Shown: positions 9,434-17,507 of the stretch, one piece after another | How the letters are laid out: every line of letters starts with the position of its first letter | Position numbering within the stretch: the stretch's first letter is position 1 | NCBI RefSeq assembly: GCF_900114325.1 | Contig: NZ_FOSR01000001.1 | Coordinates: 389,693-453,692 of the forward strand | Direction: 5' to 3' | Source: Rhodanobacter glycinis | GTDB lineage: Bacteria; Pseudomonadota; Gammaproteobacteria; Xanthomonadales; Rhodanobacteraceae | Length of the DNA: 64,000 nt | The notes under the pieces: model-generated | The model's input: the letters and a program-made list of their open reading frames with translations, nothing else | The model's database searches: none | Told to the model about the DNA's origin: nothing | Program-made: the position numbers and the translations under genes

Positions 9434-9551
9434 GCCATCCCGGCGCAGGCCGGGATTCCGTGGCGACCACGCCTGCTCGGGGCACACCCTCACCGGGTGA
9501 CCGGATTCGCTTGTCGAAAAGTGCCTCTACCCGGCGCCGTCACGAGGAGCA
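9434..9551. repeat. Degenerate GTCATTCC-type intergenic repeat
   Basis: CATCCCGGCGCAGGCCGGGATTCCG opens a stretch whose later parts (CCACGCCTGCTCGG..., ...AAAAGTGCCTC) echo the intact copies at 11027-11141 and 17277-17412. The right end is decayed. It occupies the LysR downstream region; otherwise 9393-9644 holds nothing recognisable. Confidence 0.45.
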
Positions 9552-9644
9552 AGGCCATGCTGTAGCCTTGCCGCCGCGCATTCATGCAGCGCACGGTGCG
9601 ATTGCGCGACACTTCATTTCTTTGCCCCCACAAGGCGCACGACC

Positions 9645-10817
9645 TTGCCCCACTTGTTCGTAAATCGGCGCCTGCAACGGCTGTTGGCCGCGGCCGGCTG
9701 CATGCTGGCGATCCCTGCCATGGCGAAAACGCCCCCGGGTTTCGCTGGCCCGCTCACCGTCCACCTGCGCAGCGACCGCATGACGCTGCGCATGGCCAAG
9801 GCGCCGCAGCTTTATCTTGCGGGCACGATCGATGCTGGCGCGGTAGCGCAGGTGCAGCAACTGTTGCAGTCGGGGCGCTTGTCGCCGGGGACGGATGTCT
9901 ATCTGGACTCGTCCCATGGCGATGTCGCCTCCGGCATGGCGTTGGGTAAGCTGTTCCGGAATGCCCGCTTCAACACCCATCTGGGCGCCTGGCGCAGCGG
10001 GAGTTGGCGCGCGAGCGGATCATCCGCGCTCCCGGCCACCTGTCTGGATGCCTGCGCCTACGCGTATCTCGGCGGTGTGTACCGCTGGTCGCCCAGTGGT
10101 GCCGATCGCATCGGCCTGCACGAAAACCTGTTGCCGGATCGCACCACCACCGCGCCCGGCACACCCCCGCCGCAACAGTTGCGCGACTACATGGCGTCGA
10201 TGGGCGTGCGTCCGGTGTACTTCGCGCAGGTCAGCCAGTTGGTGATGAACGGCATCGCCTGGTGGAACACCGAAAAAATGGCGCCGTGGCTGGTGGCCAA
10301 TAACGGCCGCCTGCCGCCCACCGCGTCGTACCGGAAAGCCCCCGGCGCGCCGGTGCTGACCTTGACCCAGGAGGTGCGAGGCAATCGCAGCCTGATGGTG
10401 CTGCAGTGCGCATCCGGCAAGTTCTCGTTGACGGCCCGCTACGTGCAGAGCGACTCGTCCGCCGAACGCCTCGCTCCACGCACCATGTACGCCTATTTCG
10501 AAGTCGGCAAACAGGCGCTGGGCATGCGCCAGGGCGCGCGACCGAAAGCGGATGGCGATGCGCTGGTTTTCACCCGCGAGCTGCCCTTCACGGAGCTGGA
10601 TACCGTGCTGCGTGCGCCCTTGCTGGCCGCGCGGATCGAGGTGATGGGCAGCCCCGTGCGCCTCGGTTTCTGGTTGGATCCCGCCGTGGTGGAACCGCAG
10701 ACCCGCGCGTTCTACGCTGATTGCCAGGCACTGCAGCCCGGCTACGTGCCACCTCCGCCGACAGCCAAGCCGGCCAAGCGTTCGCTGTGGAAGCGGATCA
10801 AGGGCGTGTTCAAGTAA
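9645..10817 (+). CDS. Periplasmic ClpP/crotonase-fold protein of unknown function
   Basis: This 390-residue protein starts at a TTG giving a plausible signal peptide (residues 1-27, RRLQRLLAAAGCMLAIPAMA, cleaved before KTP). The core resembles secreted ClpP-like proteins: a strand (VYLDSSHG), a helix after HGDVASGMALGKLF (91-104), then the CxxACAYAYLGG motif (133-144) and IGLHEN (His159). In the usual motif the residue before ACA is the nucleophilic Ser; here it is Asp135, so proteolysis is doubtful. The C-terminus is basic (KPAKRSLWKRIKGVFK). No ribosome site or in-frame ATG precedes the TTG, so the start is uncertain. Function unknown. Confidence 0.75.
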   Translation: MPHLFVNRRLQRLLAAAGCMLAIPAMAKTPPGFAGPLTVHLRSDRMTLRMAKAPQLYLAGTIDAGAVAQVQQLLQSGRLSPGTDVYLDSSHGDVASGMALGKLFRNARFNTHLGAWRSGSWRASGSSALPATCLDACAYAYLGGVYRWSPSGADRIGLHENLLPDRTTTAPGTPPPQQLRDYMASMGVRPVYFAQVSQLVMNGIAWWNTEKMAPWLVANNGRLPPTASYRKAPGAPVLTLTQEVRGNRSLMVLQCASGKFSLTARYVQSDSSAERLAPRTMYAYFEVGKQALGMRQGARPKADGDALVFTRELPFTELDTVLRAPLLAARIEVMGSPVRLGFWLDPAVVEPQTRAFYADCQALQPGYVPPPPTAKPAKRSLWKRIKGVFK

Positions 10818-11026
10818 GTCTGGCCGGGGCGGCCATGTGGACGTCCTGAGCCGTCGTGTGCAGCGCCATCCACGCCCCGAACCTTGCAGAAGCGTCATCC
10901 CAGCGGACAGCTCACTGCTGTCCGGAATAATCCCGGGATGTCCTTCGAGAGTGAACACCCGCGCCGTTTGCGCGAGATGCAACAAGGGGGCGACTCCATT
11001 TCTGGCAGTGAGCACCTCTCCGGCTC

Positions 11027-11141
11027 GTCATCCCGGCGCAGGCCGGGATCCAGTAGCGATCACACCTGTCCAAACCATACGGCTACTGGATGACCAGACA
11101 GCCGTCTGTTGAAAGGCGCCTCCGGCCTTCGCCGGAATGAC
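11027..11141. repeat. GTCATTCC-type intergenic repeat (115 bp)
   Basis: A near-complete copy runs from GTCATCCCGGCGCAGGCCGGGA (11027) through CCAGTAGCGATCAC, CTACTGGATGACCAGACA and GTCTGTTGAAA to GCCGGAATGAC (ends 11141). The ends are inverted and internal segments form further hairpins. It is the only recognisable content of 10818-11249. Confidence 0.75.
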
Positions 11142-11249
11142 AAGCGCTGGACCCTGTTGCCAACGTTCGCAGCACGGGCGACGTCACGCCAATAATGTCG
11201 ACACCATCACACTTGCGTTATCCTCGACCCGGATTCAGGGGGATAAGGG

Positions 11250-11858
11250 ATGATCAAGCGATTCGGACTGATCGCCGTGGCCCTTGGCTGTGCAGTCGTT
11301 GCGGGCTGTAACCAGACGCCACAGGGAAACACGGCGACATTGACGCAGCGCTCGCCGCAAGCCGGGCAGGGCACCAACCCATTGGTCACCGCAGGCCACC
11401 TCGTAGCCATCGAGGCCGCCGGCCTGAGCGGTAACCAGCGTGCCGTGCGCGGCCACGTCGAAGCCATGCACCACAACCTGATGCGCGACATGCGCCTGGC
11501 CGATACCTCTCGCCCCATCAATCACGAAGCCGCCCGCGCCGCCGTGCGCCCGCTGCAAGGCGTGCGCTCCAGCGCATGGATCGACCGCAGCAATCTTCTG
11601 GTGATGGTTGGCGGCGGCCGCTACCGCAACATGGACACCATCGATCGCGTCTGCGACGCACTGGCGCCGCTGGGCGATACGTTGGCCGTGGTCGTCAACG
11701 TGCAGGACGTGATGGCGACCACGTCGGAAGGCGCAGATGTGTTGTCGCGGAATTGCCAGCTCGGGGCAGGGGAACGGGCGTTGCTGCAGTCGAAGCGGCG
11801 GATGAATGTGTTGGATCCGGAGGTGAGGCGAGTGTTTCGGGGACAGCAGGGTGAGTGA
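11250..11858 (+). CDS. Putative lipoprotein, unknown function
   Basis: This 202-residue protein starts MIKRFGLIAVALGCAVVAGC. It has a clear lipobox (VAGC, Cys20), so it is predicted to be a lipidated envelope protein. The mature part has no motif I recognise. It contains a mixed alpha/beta stretch (residues 105-150, SSAWIDRSNLLVMVGGGRYRNMDTIDRVCDAL) that could be a small sensor-like domain, and the remainder is polar. GGGAT-type purine-rich sequence precedes the ATG. It is the last normal-GC gene before an abrupt drop in GC content. Confidence 0.8.
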   Translation: MIKRFGLIAVALGCAVVAGCNQTPQGNTATLTQRSPQAGQGTNPLVTAGHLVAIEAAGLSGNQRAVRGHVEAMHHNLMRDMRLADTSRPINHEAARAAVRPLQGVRSSAWIDRSNLLVMVGGGRYRNMDTIDRVCDALAPLGDTLAVVVNVQDVMATTSEGADVLSRNCQLGAGERALLQSKRRMNVLDPEVRRVFRGQQGE

Positions 11859-11927
11859 TATATGACTGTAATCCATTGATGGATTCAGATTGACAAATTT
11901 TTGATTAGTTAAATCTAGGAGCTAAAA

Positions 11928-12773
11928 ATGAATGGATATACGACTTTTCGTGCGTACAGGTATCAACTTCTGCCATTGGATCGTAATGAAACGAAGGATA
12001 TGTATAACGAGTTGACAGCTGCCGAAATAATCAATCGTAAGAACGAATTTTTTGCTGAGTCGCTCAATTTACTTCCAAGGGTGAGGCACCGTAAATCTGA
12101 AATTTTGATCGATGTTAAATCACTTGGTAAAGATGTTTTTTCTATACATCTGGCACCTAGTCGACCTTTGACGAGAGAGACTTCTCAATCCAATTTAGAG
12201 AAAGTTGAAAACTGGCCGCATATAACAGCATTTATTTTGAATAAACCGAATGAACAGTATTTGCTCATTCAGGACCGAGTCGCTGCCTTTGCAAACACCG
12301 ATGCTGTATCAAATTTGGTCAAAGTGGGGACTAGGCATGCGCTTGAAAAATTGGGCCTTAGCTTACACATTGAGCCGCTTTTTGAGAGTGCGTACTTTTG
12401 GGATCTGATTGAGGAGTATAGGAATAGGGTTGTAATGGTGGAGTTCGAATTTATCACACCGAATATGTCTAACATATCGAGAACTCTGTCTGAGAGCCTT
12501 AAGAGTTTAGGGAAAGACACCAATGCGGTACGTGAAGATCTTGCAATAACATCCGATCCTGCTGTATCACTGGATATTTCGCCTAGTAATGAAACGATTC
12601 AGGGGTTGGTTGAATACACGAGTGAGGGTGGCGGTGATATAACCGTCAAAGTTAAAGGCATTAGAAAGCGCTTCCATACGTCAAAGTCATCTCGGGAAGT
12701 CAATCTTTCTGGTCTTGAAATTACGGCATCACCTGAGCAAATAATCGCTGTAATTAGAGAGGCTCTGCGGTGA
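11928..12773 (+). CDS. Hypothetical protein, first gene of an AT-rich two-gene cassette
   Basis: This 281-residue soluble protein has no signal peptide and no family I recognise. The N-terminus (YTTFRAYRYQLLPLDRN) starts with a beta strand. A long alpha/beta region follows, then a region rich in beta (residues 225-262, GLVEYTSEGGGDITVKVKGIRKRFHTSKSSREVNLSGLEI) and a final helix. Base composition is far lower in GC than neighbours (roughly 40-45% by eye), with AAT, AAA and TTT codons common. A clean AGGAG sits six bases before the ATG, and TTGACA is present at 11890. It overlaps the next gene by 4 bp (GTGA), so the two are co-translated. Probably acquired horizontally; a cytosolic sensor or antitoxin-like role is only a guess. 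Confidence 0.8.
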   Translation: MNGYTTFRAYRYQLLPLDRNETKDMYNELTAAEIINRKNEFFAESLNLLPRVRHRKSEILIDVKSLGKDVFSIHLAPSRPLTRETSQSNLEKVENWPHITAFILNKPNEQYLLIQDRVAAFANTDAVSNLVKVGTRHALEKLGLSLHIEPLFESAYFWDLIEEYRNRVVMVEFEFITPNMSNISRTLSESLKSLGKDTNAVREDLAITSDPAVSLDISPSNETIQGLVEYTSEGGGDITVKVKGIRKRFHTSKSSREVNLSGLEITASPEQIIAVIREALR

Positions 12774-13204
12774 TAAAGAGTATTGCGCGAGTGGCACTCA
12801 CATCTATTGGTGTTGCATGTATTTTTCAGTTCATGCTTCACATAATACAGTCACAATTTGTGTTCTTGTTTCTTAAATCTAATATTACAATTCTTCAAGT
12901 TGCACTTCTTGCCATTAACGGAGCGACTCTGGGTATAGTGTTGACTAAGGTTAAGGATATTATAGATAAAAACGGAAAACGCGAAGAGTTTATGTCAGCT
13001 AAAAGAGAGATGCTTCTTTCGATCAAAGAGCAGGTGGCTCTTATCATCATTTCTTTGGCTGTTATTTCTCTCGCCACGGCGAAGTGTCCACCATTTAATT
13101 TTTCGAATGAGATTTATCAGATTCTTTTGATTGCATCATTTTTATATTCCTTGCAGATACTTTACGACACAACCAAAAGCGTATTCCTGATACTGGATTT
13201 CTGA
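12770..13204 (+). CDS. Small multi-pass membrane protein, second gene of the AT-rich cassette
   Basis: This 144-residue protein starts at a GTG inside the stop of the previous gene (GTGA overlap). Four hydrophobic segments are visible: about residues 7-27, 40-58, 86-104 and 115-137. A charged cytosolic loop (residues 60-85, KVKDIIDKNGKREEFMSAKREMLLS) joins TM2 to TM3. No family is recognised. Low GC content like its partner. A soluble protein translationally coupled to a small four-TM protein is an architecture seen in several phage-defence and toxin systems, but nothing in the sequence proves that here. Confidence 0.75.
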   Translation: MIKSIARVALTSIGVACIFQFMLHIIQSQFVFLFLKSNITILQVALLAINGATLGIVLTKVKDIIDKNGKREEFMSAKREMLLSIKEQVALIIISLAVISLATAKCPPFNFSNEIYQILLIASFLYSLQILYDTTKSVFLILDF

Positions 13205-13228
13205 TCGACATGGCCCTTCCAAGGGCTG

Positions 13229-14149
13229 TTATGGGCCAGAATCTCCCTCCACAGCCACCTCCGCAAACCTCTCCCGCAACCACTGATGCCCCGCATCATG
13301 CTGCGCGCTCGGATGCCAGGCCATGGCGATTTCGAACGGTTCCATCGCGAAGGGCAGGGGCAGGATGTCGAGCAGGGTGGTGTATTTCTGCAGCAGGCGG
13401 CTGGGCAGGGTGGCGATGCAGTCGGTGCTGGAGAGCACCAGGGCGACCTGGTTGTAGCTGGAGACGGTGACCACCACTTTGCGCGTTTTCGACAGCGCGG
13501 CCAGCGTGTCGTCGACGGAGCTGCTGAAGTCGCCGTTCTGCGACACCATGATGTGGCGCAGGCCGCAGTAGTCGTCGAGGCTGGCGTGGCCCTTGCCGCG
13601 CGGGTGGTGTTTTCCCTGCGCCATGCTGAAGCCGTCGCGCAGCAGAAAGCGCGCTTTCAGTGCTTCGGGCACTTTCTCGGAGGCGCCGATATAGAGATCG
13701 ATCTCGCCACGCTCCATGCGTGCGGTGAGGTCTTCGCGTGGCGGCGCCACGAAGCTGATGCGCAGACCCGGGGCGTCTTGCGCCAGCATGGTGCTGAGTG
13801 CGGTGACGCCGATGATGGTGAAGATGCTGTCGTTGCTGGCGACCACAAAGGTGCGTTGCGCGGTGGCCGGGTCGAATGCGGATTGGGTGTTTACCGCGCT
13901 GCGCAAGCTGCTCAGCGCCTGGCTGAGTCGTGGTTGGAGTTCCAGTGCGCGCGGCGTGGCCACCATGCCGCGGCCTTGTTCGGAGGGCACCAGCAGCGGG
14001 TCATCGAACAGCTCGCGCAGGCGGCTCAGCTGCCCGGATAGCGCCGGCTGGCTGATATTCAGGCGGCGGGCCGCGCGGGTGACGTTGAGCGTGTCCAGCA
14101 TGGCGTCGAGCGAGATCAGCAGGGGCAGGTCGGAACGCTTGATATCCAC
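13229..14149 (-). CDS. LysR family transcriptional regulator
   Basis: This 306-residue protein has an HTH at residues 8-66 (LISLDAMLDTLNVTRAARRLNISQPALSGQLSRLRELFDDPLLV). It belongs to the NodD/LeuO-like branch, in which FDDPLLVP follows the HTH. The effector domain covers residues 95-295. It is divergent from the secreted MBL-fold hydrolase gene, separated by about 310 bp that include one dispersed repeat, so that gene is the most likely target. Normal GC content returns here after the AT-rich cassette. Confidence 0.92.
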   Translation of the reverse strand: MDIKRSDLPLLISLDAMLDTLNVTRAARRLNISQPALSGQLSRLRELFDDPLLVPSEQGRGMVATPRALELQPRLSQALSSLRSAVNTQSAFDPATAQRTFVVASNDSIFTIIGVTALSTMLAQDAPGLRISFVAPPREDLTARMERGEIDLYIGASEKVPEALKARFLLRDGFSMAQGKHHPRGKGHASLDDYCGLRHIMVSQNGDFSSSVDDTLAALSKTRKVVVTVSSYNQVALVLSSTDCIATLPSRLLQKYTTLLDILPLPFAMEPFEIAMAWHPSAQHDAGHQWLRERFAEVAVEGDSGP

Positions 14150-14324
14150 GCGGGTGATACCTCGTATAGGGAATGCCGACTCACGCTGAGGCCGATGGCG
14201 CGCCTATCGTTTCGGTGCCGGAGCAGACCGCAGCGTAGTGGGACACACCCCCACGGCACCAATGTCATTCCTTCATGACGCGCTGTGGCGGGCTCCGTAC
14301 TCCATCAGGGTTTCGAAAACTGCC

Positions 14325-14408
14325 GTCACCCCAGCGAACGCTGGGGTCCAGCGCCTTCCTGCGCTCTTGAAAGCAAAGGCACTGGGTTCCTGCTTTTGCA
14401 GGAATGAC
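14325..14408. repeat. GTCATTCC-type intergenic repeat (84 bp)
   Basis: It runs from GTCACCCCAGCGAACGCTGGGG (14325) to TGCAGGAATGAC (14408), with hairpins at both ends and CCTTCCTGCGCTCTTGAAAG between. Its presence upstream of the MBL-fold gene argues against the longer reading frame that would begin at 14404 inside it. Confidence 0.65.
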
Positions 14409-14460
14409 GGGAAAAGCGGTTTTTCGAGGCTCTCCTTCTGCCATCTATCGGAACATGCTC

Positions 14461-15462
14461 ATGAATACCTCCAAGCAACATCTCGTTCTTGCTGCCGTGC
14501 TGACGCTGTCAGCCGCCATCGGCGGTACCTTTGCGCCTGTCGTCCCTGCTTATGCCGCGCCAGCCAGCACCGCAGTTGCGGCCTCCGTGCCGATGCCGGG
14601 TTTCTATCCTTACCGTGTGGGCAATTTCGAGATCGTGGCGCTTTCCGACGGCACCGTGCCGCTGGATCTGCATGCGCTGATGAAGGATGCGCCGAAGGGC
14701 GTGGTCGACAAGCTGCTGGATCGGTCGTTCCTCACCAATCCGGTGGAGTCATCGATCAACGGCTTCCTGATCGACACGGACACGCGCTTGATTCTGGTGG
14801 ATACCGGCGCGGGCGATCTGTTCGGCCCCACGGCTGGCGGCAAGCTGGTCGCCAATCTGAAAGCCGCCGGCTATGACCCGGCGCGCATCGACGATGTGCT
14901 GCTCACCCATATTCATCCGGACCACAGCGGCGGCCTGGTTCACGACGGGCAGCGGGTGTTTCCCAACGCCACGGTGTTCGTGGGCAAGCCGGACGTGGAC
15001 CTGTTCATGGACCCGGCCCACCAGAATGGCGTGGATGGCTACGACAAGTCGTATTTCCACGAAGCGGTGCTGACCTTGGAGCCGTATGCGAAGGCCAGCA
15101 AGCTGAAGCCATTCAGCGGTGTGACGCACATCCTTCCCGGCATCGAGGCGATTCCCACGCCGGGGCATACGCCGGGCCACAGTTTCTATCTGGTGCAAAG
15201 CCAGGGACATTCGATCGAATTCGTGGGCGACCTGGTCAATTCCGAAGCGGTGCAGTTCCCGCAACCCGGCATCACCACCAGCTTTGATTTCAGCCAGAGC
15301 GGAGCGGCCACGCAACGCCTCAAGCAGTTCGCGAACCTGGCCGGCAAGCGCGAGCTGATCGCTGCCGCGCACCTGCCGTTCCCGGGCCTGGGGCATATCC
15401 GCAAGGCAGCCTCGGGCTGGGCGTTCGTGCCGGTGGATTACCGCAACCGCGCGGGGAAGTGA
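14461..15462 (+). CDS. Secreted MBL-fold metallo-hydrolase
   Basis: This 333-residue protein belongs to the metallo-beta-lactamase superfamily. The signal peptide MNTSKQHLVLAAVLTLSAAIGG...AYA (about 36 residues) predicts a periplasmic location. Metal ligands are in LLTHIHPDHSGGL (HxHxDH, about residues 150-158), the later His in TPGHTPGHS, Asp in FVGDLVNS and the terminal His in AAHLPFPGLGH. The pattern fits the lactonase/arylsulfatase-like group with LSDGTVPLD near the N-terminus. The ATG at 14461 has GGAAC at suitable spacing. LysR regulation from the divergent gene is likely. Substrate unknown. Confidence 0.88.
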   Translation: MNTSKQHLVLAAVLTLSAAIGGTFAPVVPAYAAPASTAVAASVPMPGFYPYRVGNFEIVALSDGTVPLDLHALMKDAPKGVVDKLLDRSFLTNPVESSINGFLIDTDTRLILVDTGAGDLFGPTAGGKLVANLKAAGYDPARIDDVLLTHIHPDHSGGLVHDGQRVFPNATVFVGKPDVDLFMDPAHQNGVDGYDKSYFHEAVLTLEPYAKASKLKPFSGVTHILPGIEAIPTPGHTPGHSFYLVQSQGHSIEFVGDLVNSEAVQFPQPGITTSFDFSQSGAATQRLKQFANLAGKRELIAAAHLPFPGLGHIRKAASGWAFVPVDYRNRAGK

Positions 15463-15553
15463 TGCGGCACACGCGCTTGCCGTGAGGCAGGACGGATGCG
15501 TGGAAACAGCAACGGCGCTGCAGCGATACGGCGTCGTTGTTTGTTCTCGCAGA

Positions 15554-15586
15554 AGTCACTGGATGCCAGCTTTCGCTGGCATGACG
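15554..15586. repeat. Short hairpin of the GTCATTCC repeat family
   Basis: GTCACTGGATGCCAGCTTTC followed by GCTGGCATGAC forms a hairpin and matches the right half of the copy at 20729-20807. It is the only recognisable element in 15463-15774. Confidence 0.5.
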
Positions 15587-15774
15587 GGCGTTACAGCGCC
15601 GGGAACATGCCTGACGCGCCCATGTCGGTGCCGTCGAGTTCGATAGATACCGGTTTGCATGGGCGTCGCTGGCAAGCTGGCCTGATCGGTCCGCTTGCGG
15701 TCCGCGATGGTGCTCGCCGGCCGCGCGCGCCGTGCCTAGAGTGACCACTCCCTTGTCGATGGAGTCATCGCCCC

Positions 15775-16323
15775 ATGTCTGATATCCCCGCCGTACTTGT
15801 GATCGATGTCCAGCAATCGTTCCTGCAAGCGCCGTACTGGCGCGAGGACGATGTGCCTGCGTTCCGCCAGAACTTGTTGAAGCTGCTCGATGCCGCCGCC
15901 GTGCGTGGCTGGCCGGTCGTGCGTATCCTGCACGAGGAAAGCACTGGGCATTTTTCGGCAGCGTCCGGCCTGGTGCAGCCGATGGAGTGGATGCCTGATG
16001 CGCATGATGTGCTGTTCCACAAGCATGTCCACAACGCCTTTACCGATACCGGTCTTGAGGCATGGCTGCGCGAACGTAGCATCGGCCGGGTCATCGTCAG
16101 CGGCATCCGCACCGAACAGTGCTGCGAGACCACGGCGCGTGTGGCTTCCGATCTCGGTTTCGCCGTCGATTACGTGACCGAGGCGACGCTGACCTTTCCG
16201 ATGGTCCACGCCGGCAGCGGAAGCCACTACGATGCACAGGACATCAAGCAGCGCACGGAACTGGTTCTGGATGGCCGCTTTGCCCGCATCCGCACCGTCG
16301 ATGACGTACTCGCCGATCACTGA
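15775..16323 (+). CDS. Cysteine hydrolase, isochorismatase-like
   Basis: This 182-residue protein of the isochorismatase-like superfamily (nicotinamidase, carbamoylase and related hydrolases) shows the catalytic triad: Asp in VLVIDVQQSF (residue 11), Lys in LFHKHVHNAF (about 83) and Cys in GIRTEQCCETTAR (about 115). The cis-peptide region VSGIRTEQCCE is conserved. It overlaps the next gene, a GlxA-type regulator, by 23 bp; such pairs are common and suggest the regulator controls this hydrolase. Substrate not predictable. Confidence 0.9.
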   Translation: MSDIPAVLVIDVQQSFLQAPYWREDDVPAFRQNLLKLLDAAAVRGWPVVRILHEESTGHFSAASGLVQPMEWMPDAHDVLFHKHVHNAFTDTGLEAWLRERSIGRVIVSGIRTEQCCETTARVASDLGFAVDYVTEATLTFPMVHAGSGSHYDAQDIKQRTELVLDGRFARIRTVDDVLADH

Positions 16324-17272
16324 GGTGTGCTTTGTGCTGCCGCCGGCGCTGATCCTGCTGGATCTCGCCGGCGCCGCCGATGCTTTTCGCATTGCCGCGT
16401 CGATGGGGCTGCCGGTTCGCCTGCGCATGCTGGCACCGGTGGCGGGCGGCGAGGCTGCCTCGACCGCGCTCGGCGTGGGCCTCACCGGCATCGAGCCGTT
16501 GCCGGCGCAACTGGGCGATCACACGCTGATCGTGGTGTGCGGCGCCACCGGCAGTGGCGATAAGGTGTTGTCTTCGCCCGCAAGCGCAGCCTTGATCGAG
16601 TGGCTGCGGCGGCATGGCGGCAACGGCCGACCGCTTGCCTGCGTCTGCTCGGGCGCGTTGATGGCGGCTGCCGCCGGCTTGCTGGATGGCCGACGCTGCA
16701 CTACCCACCACAGCCTGCTCGACGATCTTCGCCGGCTCGCTCCAACTGCCGAGGTGCTGGACAGTCGTGTGTTTGTCGAGGATGGCGACGTATACACCAG
16801 CGCCGGCATCACCGCGGGCATCGACCTGGCGCTGCACCTGATTGCCAAGCTCGGCTCGCCGCGCCTGGCTGCCGCAGTGGCACGGGAGATGGCGGTGTAC
16901 GTGCGACGTGCCGCCGGCGATCCGGCCTTGTCGCCGTGGCTGGAAGGTCGCAACCACATGAACATGGCCATTCATCGCGTGCAGGATGCGCTGGCGCAGG
17001 CACCGGAGCAGGACTGGCCGCTGGCGCGCCTTGCCGACATCGGACACATGAGCGTACGTAGCCTGACGCGCCATTTCCGCGAAGCCAGCGGCATGTCGGT
17101 CAATCGCTACCACGCCAGCCTGCGGCTGACACTTGCCCGTCAATCGCTGGCTGCAGGCGACAGCGTGGAGCGCGCCGCCGAACGCGCCGGCGTGGGCTCG
17201 GCCCGACAGTTGCGCCGATTGTGGTCGACCTATGCCAGCGACAGCCCCGCATCGGCGCGACGCCGACGCTGA
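16301..17272 (+). CDS. GlxA-type transcriptional regulator (DJ-1/PfpI domain plus AraC HTH)
   Basis: This 323-residue protein has an N-terminal DJ-1/PfpI-like domain (residues 8-185; nucleophile-elbow-like ACVCSGALMAAAAGLLDGRRCTTH) and a C-terminal AraC/XylS HTH pair (about 225-318, LADIGHMSVRSLTRHFREASGMSVNRYHASLRLTLARQSL). The start at ATG 16301 overlaps the upstream hydrolase gene by 23 bp; a GTG at 16325 is an alternative. GlxA proteins usually act as activators, and the likely target is the hydrolase operon itself. Confidence 0.9.
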   Translation: MTYSPITEVCFVLPPALILLDLAGAADAFRIAASMGLPVRLRMLAPVAGGEAASTALGVGLTGIEPLPAQLGDHTLIVVCGATGSGDKVLSSPASAALIEWLRRHGGNGRPLACVCSGALMAAAAGLLDGRRCTTHHSLLDDLRRLAPTAEVLDSRVFVEDGDVYTSAGITAGIDLALHLIAKLGSPRLAAAVAREMAVYVRRAAGDPALSPWLEGRNHMNMAIHRVQDALAQAPEQDWPLARLADIGHMSVRSLTRHFREASGMSVNRYHASLRLTLARQSLAAGDSVERAAERAGVGSARQLRRLWSTYASDSPASARRRR

Positions 17273-17276
17273 GCAC

Positions 17277-17412
17277 GTCATTCCGGCGAAGTGCTTTTCA
17301 ACAGCCGAATGCCTGGTCACCCAGTAGCGATCACGCCTGCTCAGGCTACACAGTCACTGGATGACCAGACATTCGTCTGTTGAAAGACTCCTTCGGCCTG
17401 CGCCGGAATGAC
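17277..17412. repeat. GTCATTCC-type intergenic repeat (136 bp)
   Basis: This is one of the most complete copies. GTCATTCCGGCG opens the left end, followed by AAGTGCTTTTCAACAG, CCCAGTAGCGATCACGCCTG, CACTGGATGACCAGACA and TCTGTTGAAAG; CGCCGGAATGAC closes at 17412. TTTTCAACAG and CTGTTGAAA, and TGGTCA and TGACCA, are inverted inside it, so the whole can fold into a nested long hairpin. Confidence 0.8.
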
Positions 17413-17507
17413 GAGCCGGATGGGTTATCGCTAGCAGAAGTGGAGTCGACTTCTCATCGCATCTGATGTGAGCCGCGTGCGCTCTCACCCTTATGGTGCG
17501 CGCAGCC

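Noticed and set aside
14404-14460. Longer N-terminus for the MBL-fold hydrolase
   Set aside because: It would start in the right end of a dispersed repeat and would hide the signal peptide; ATG 14461 has a better ribosome site.
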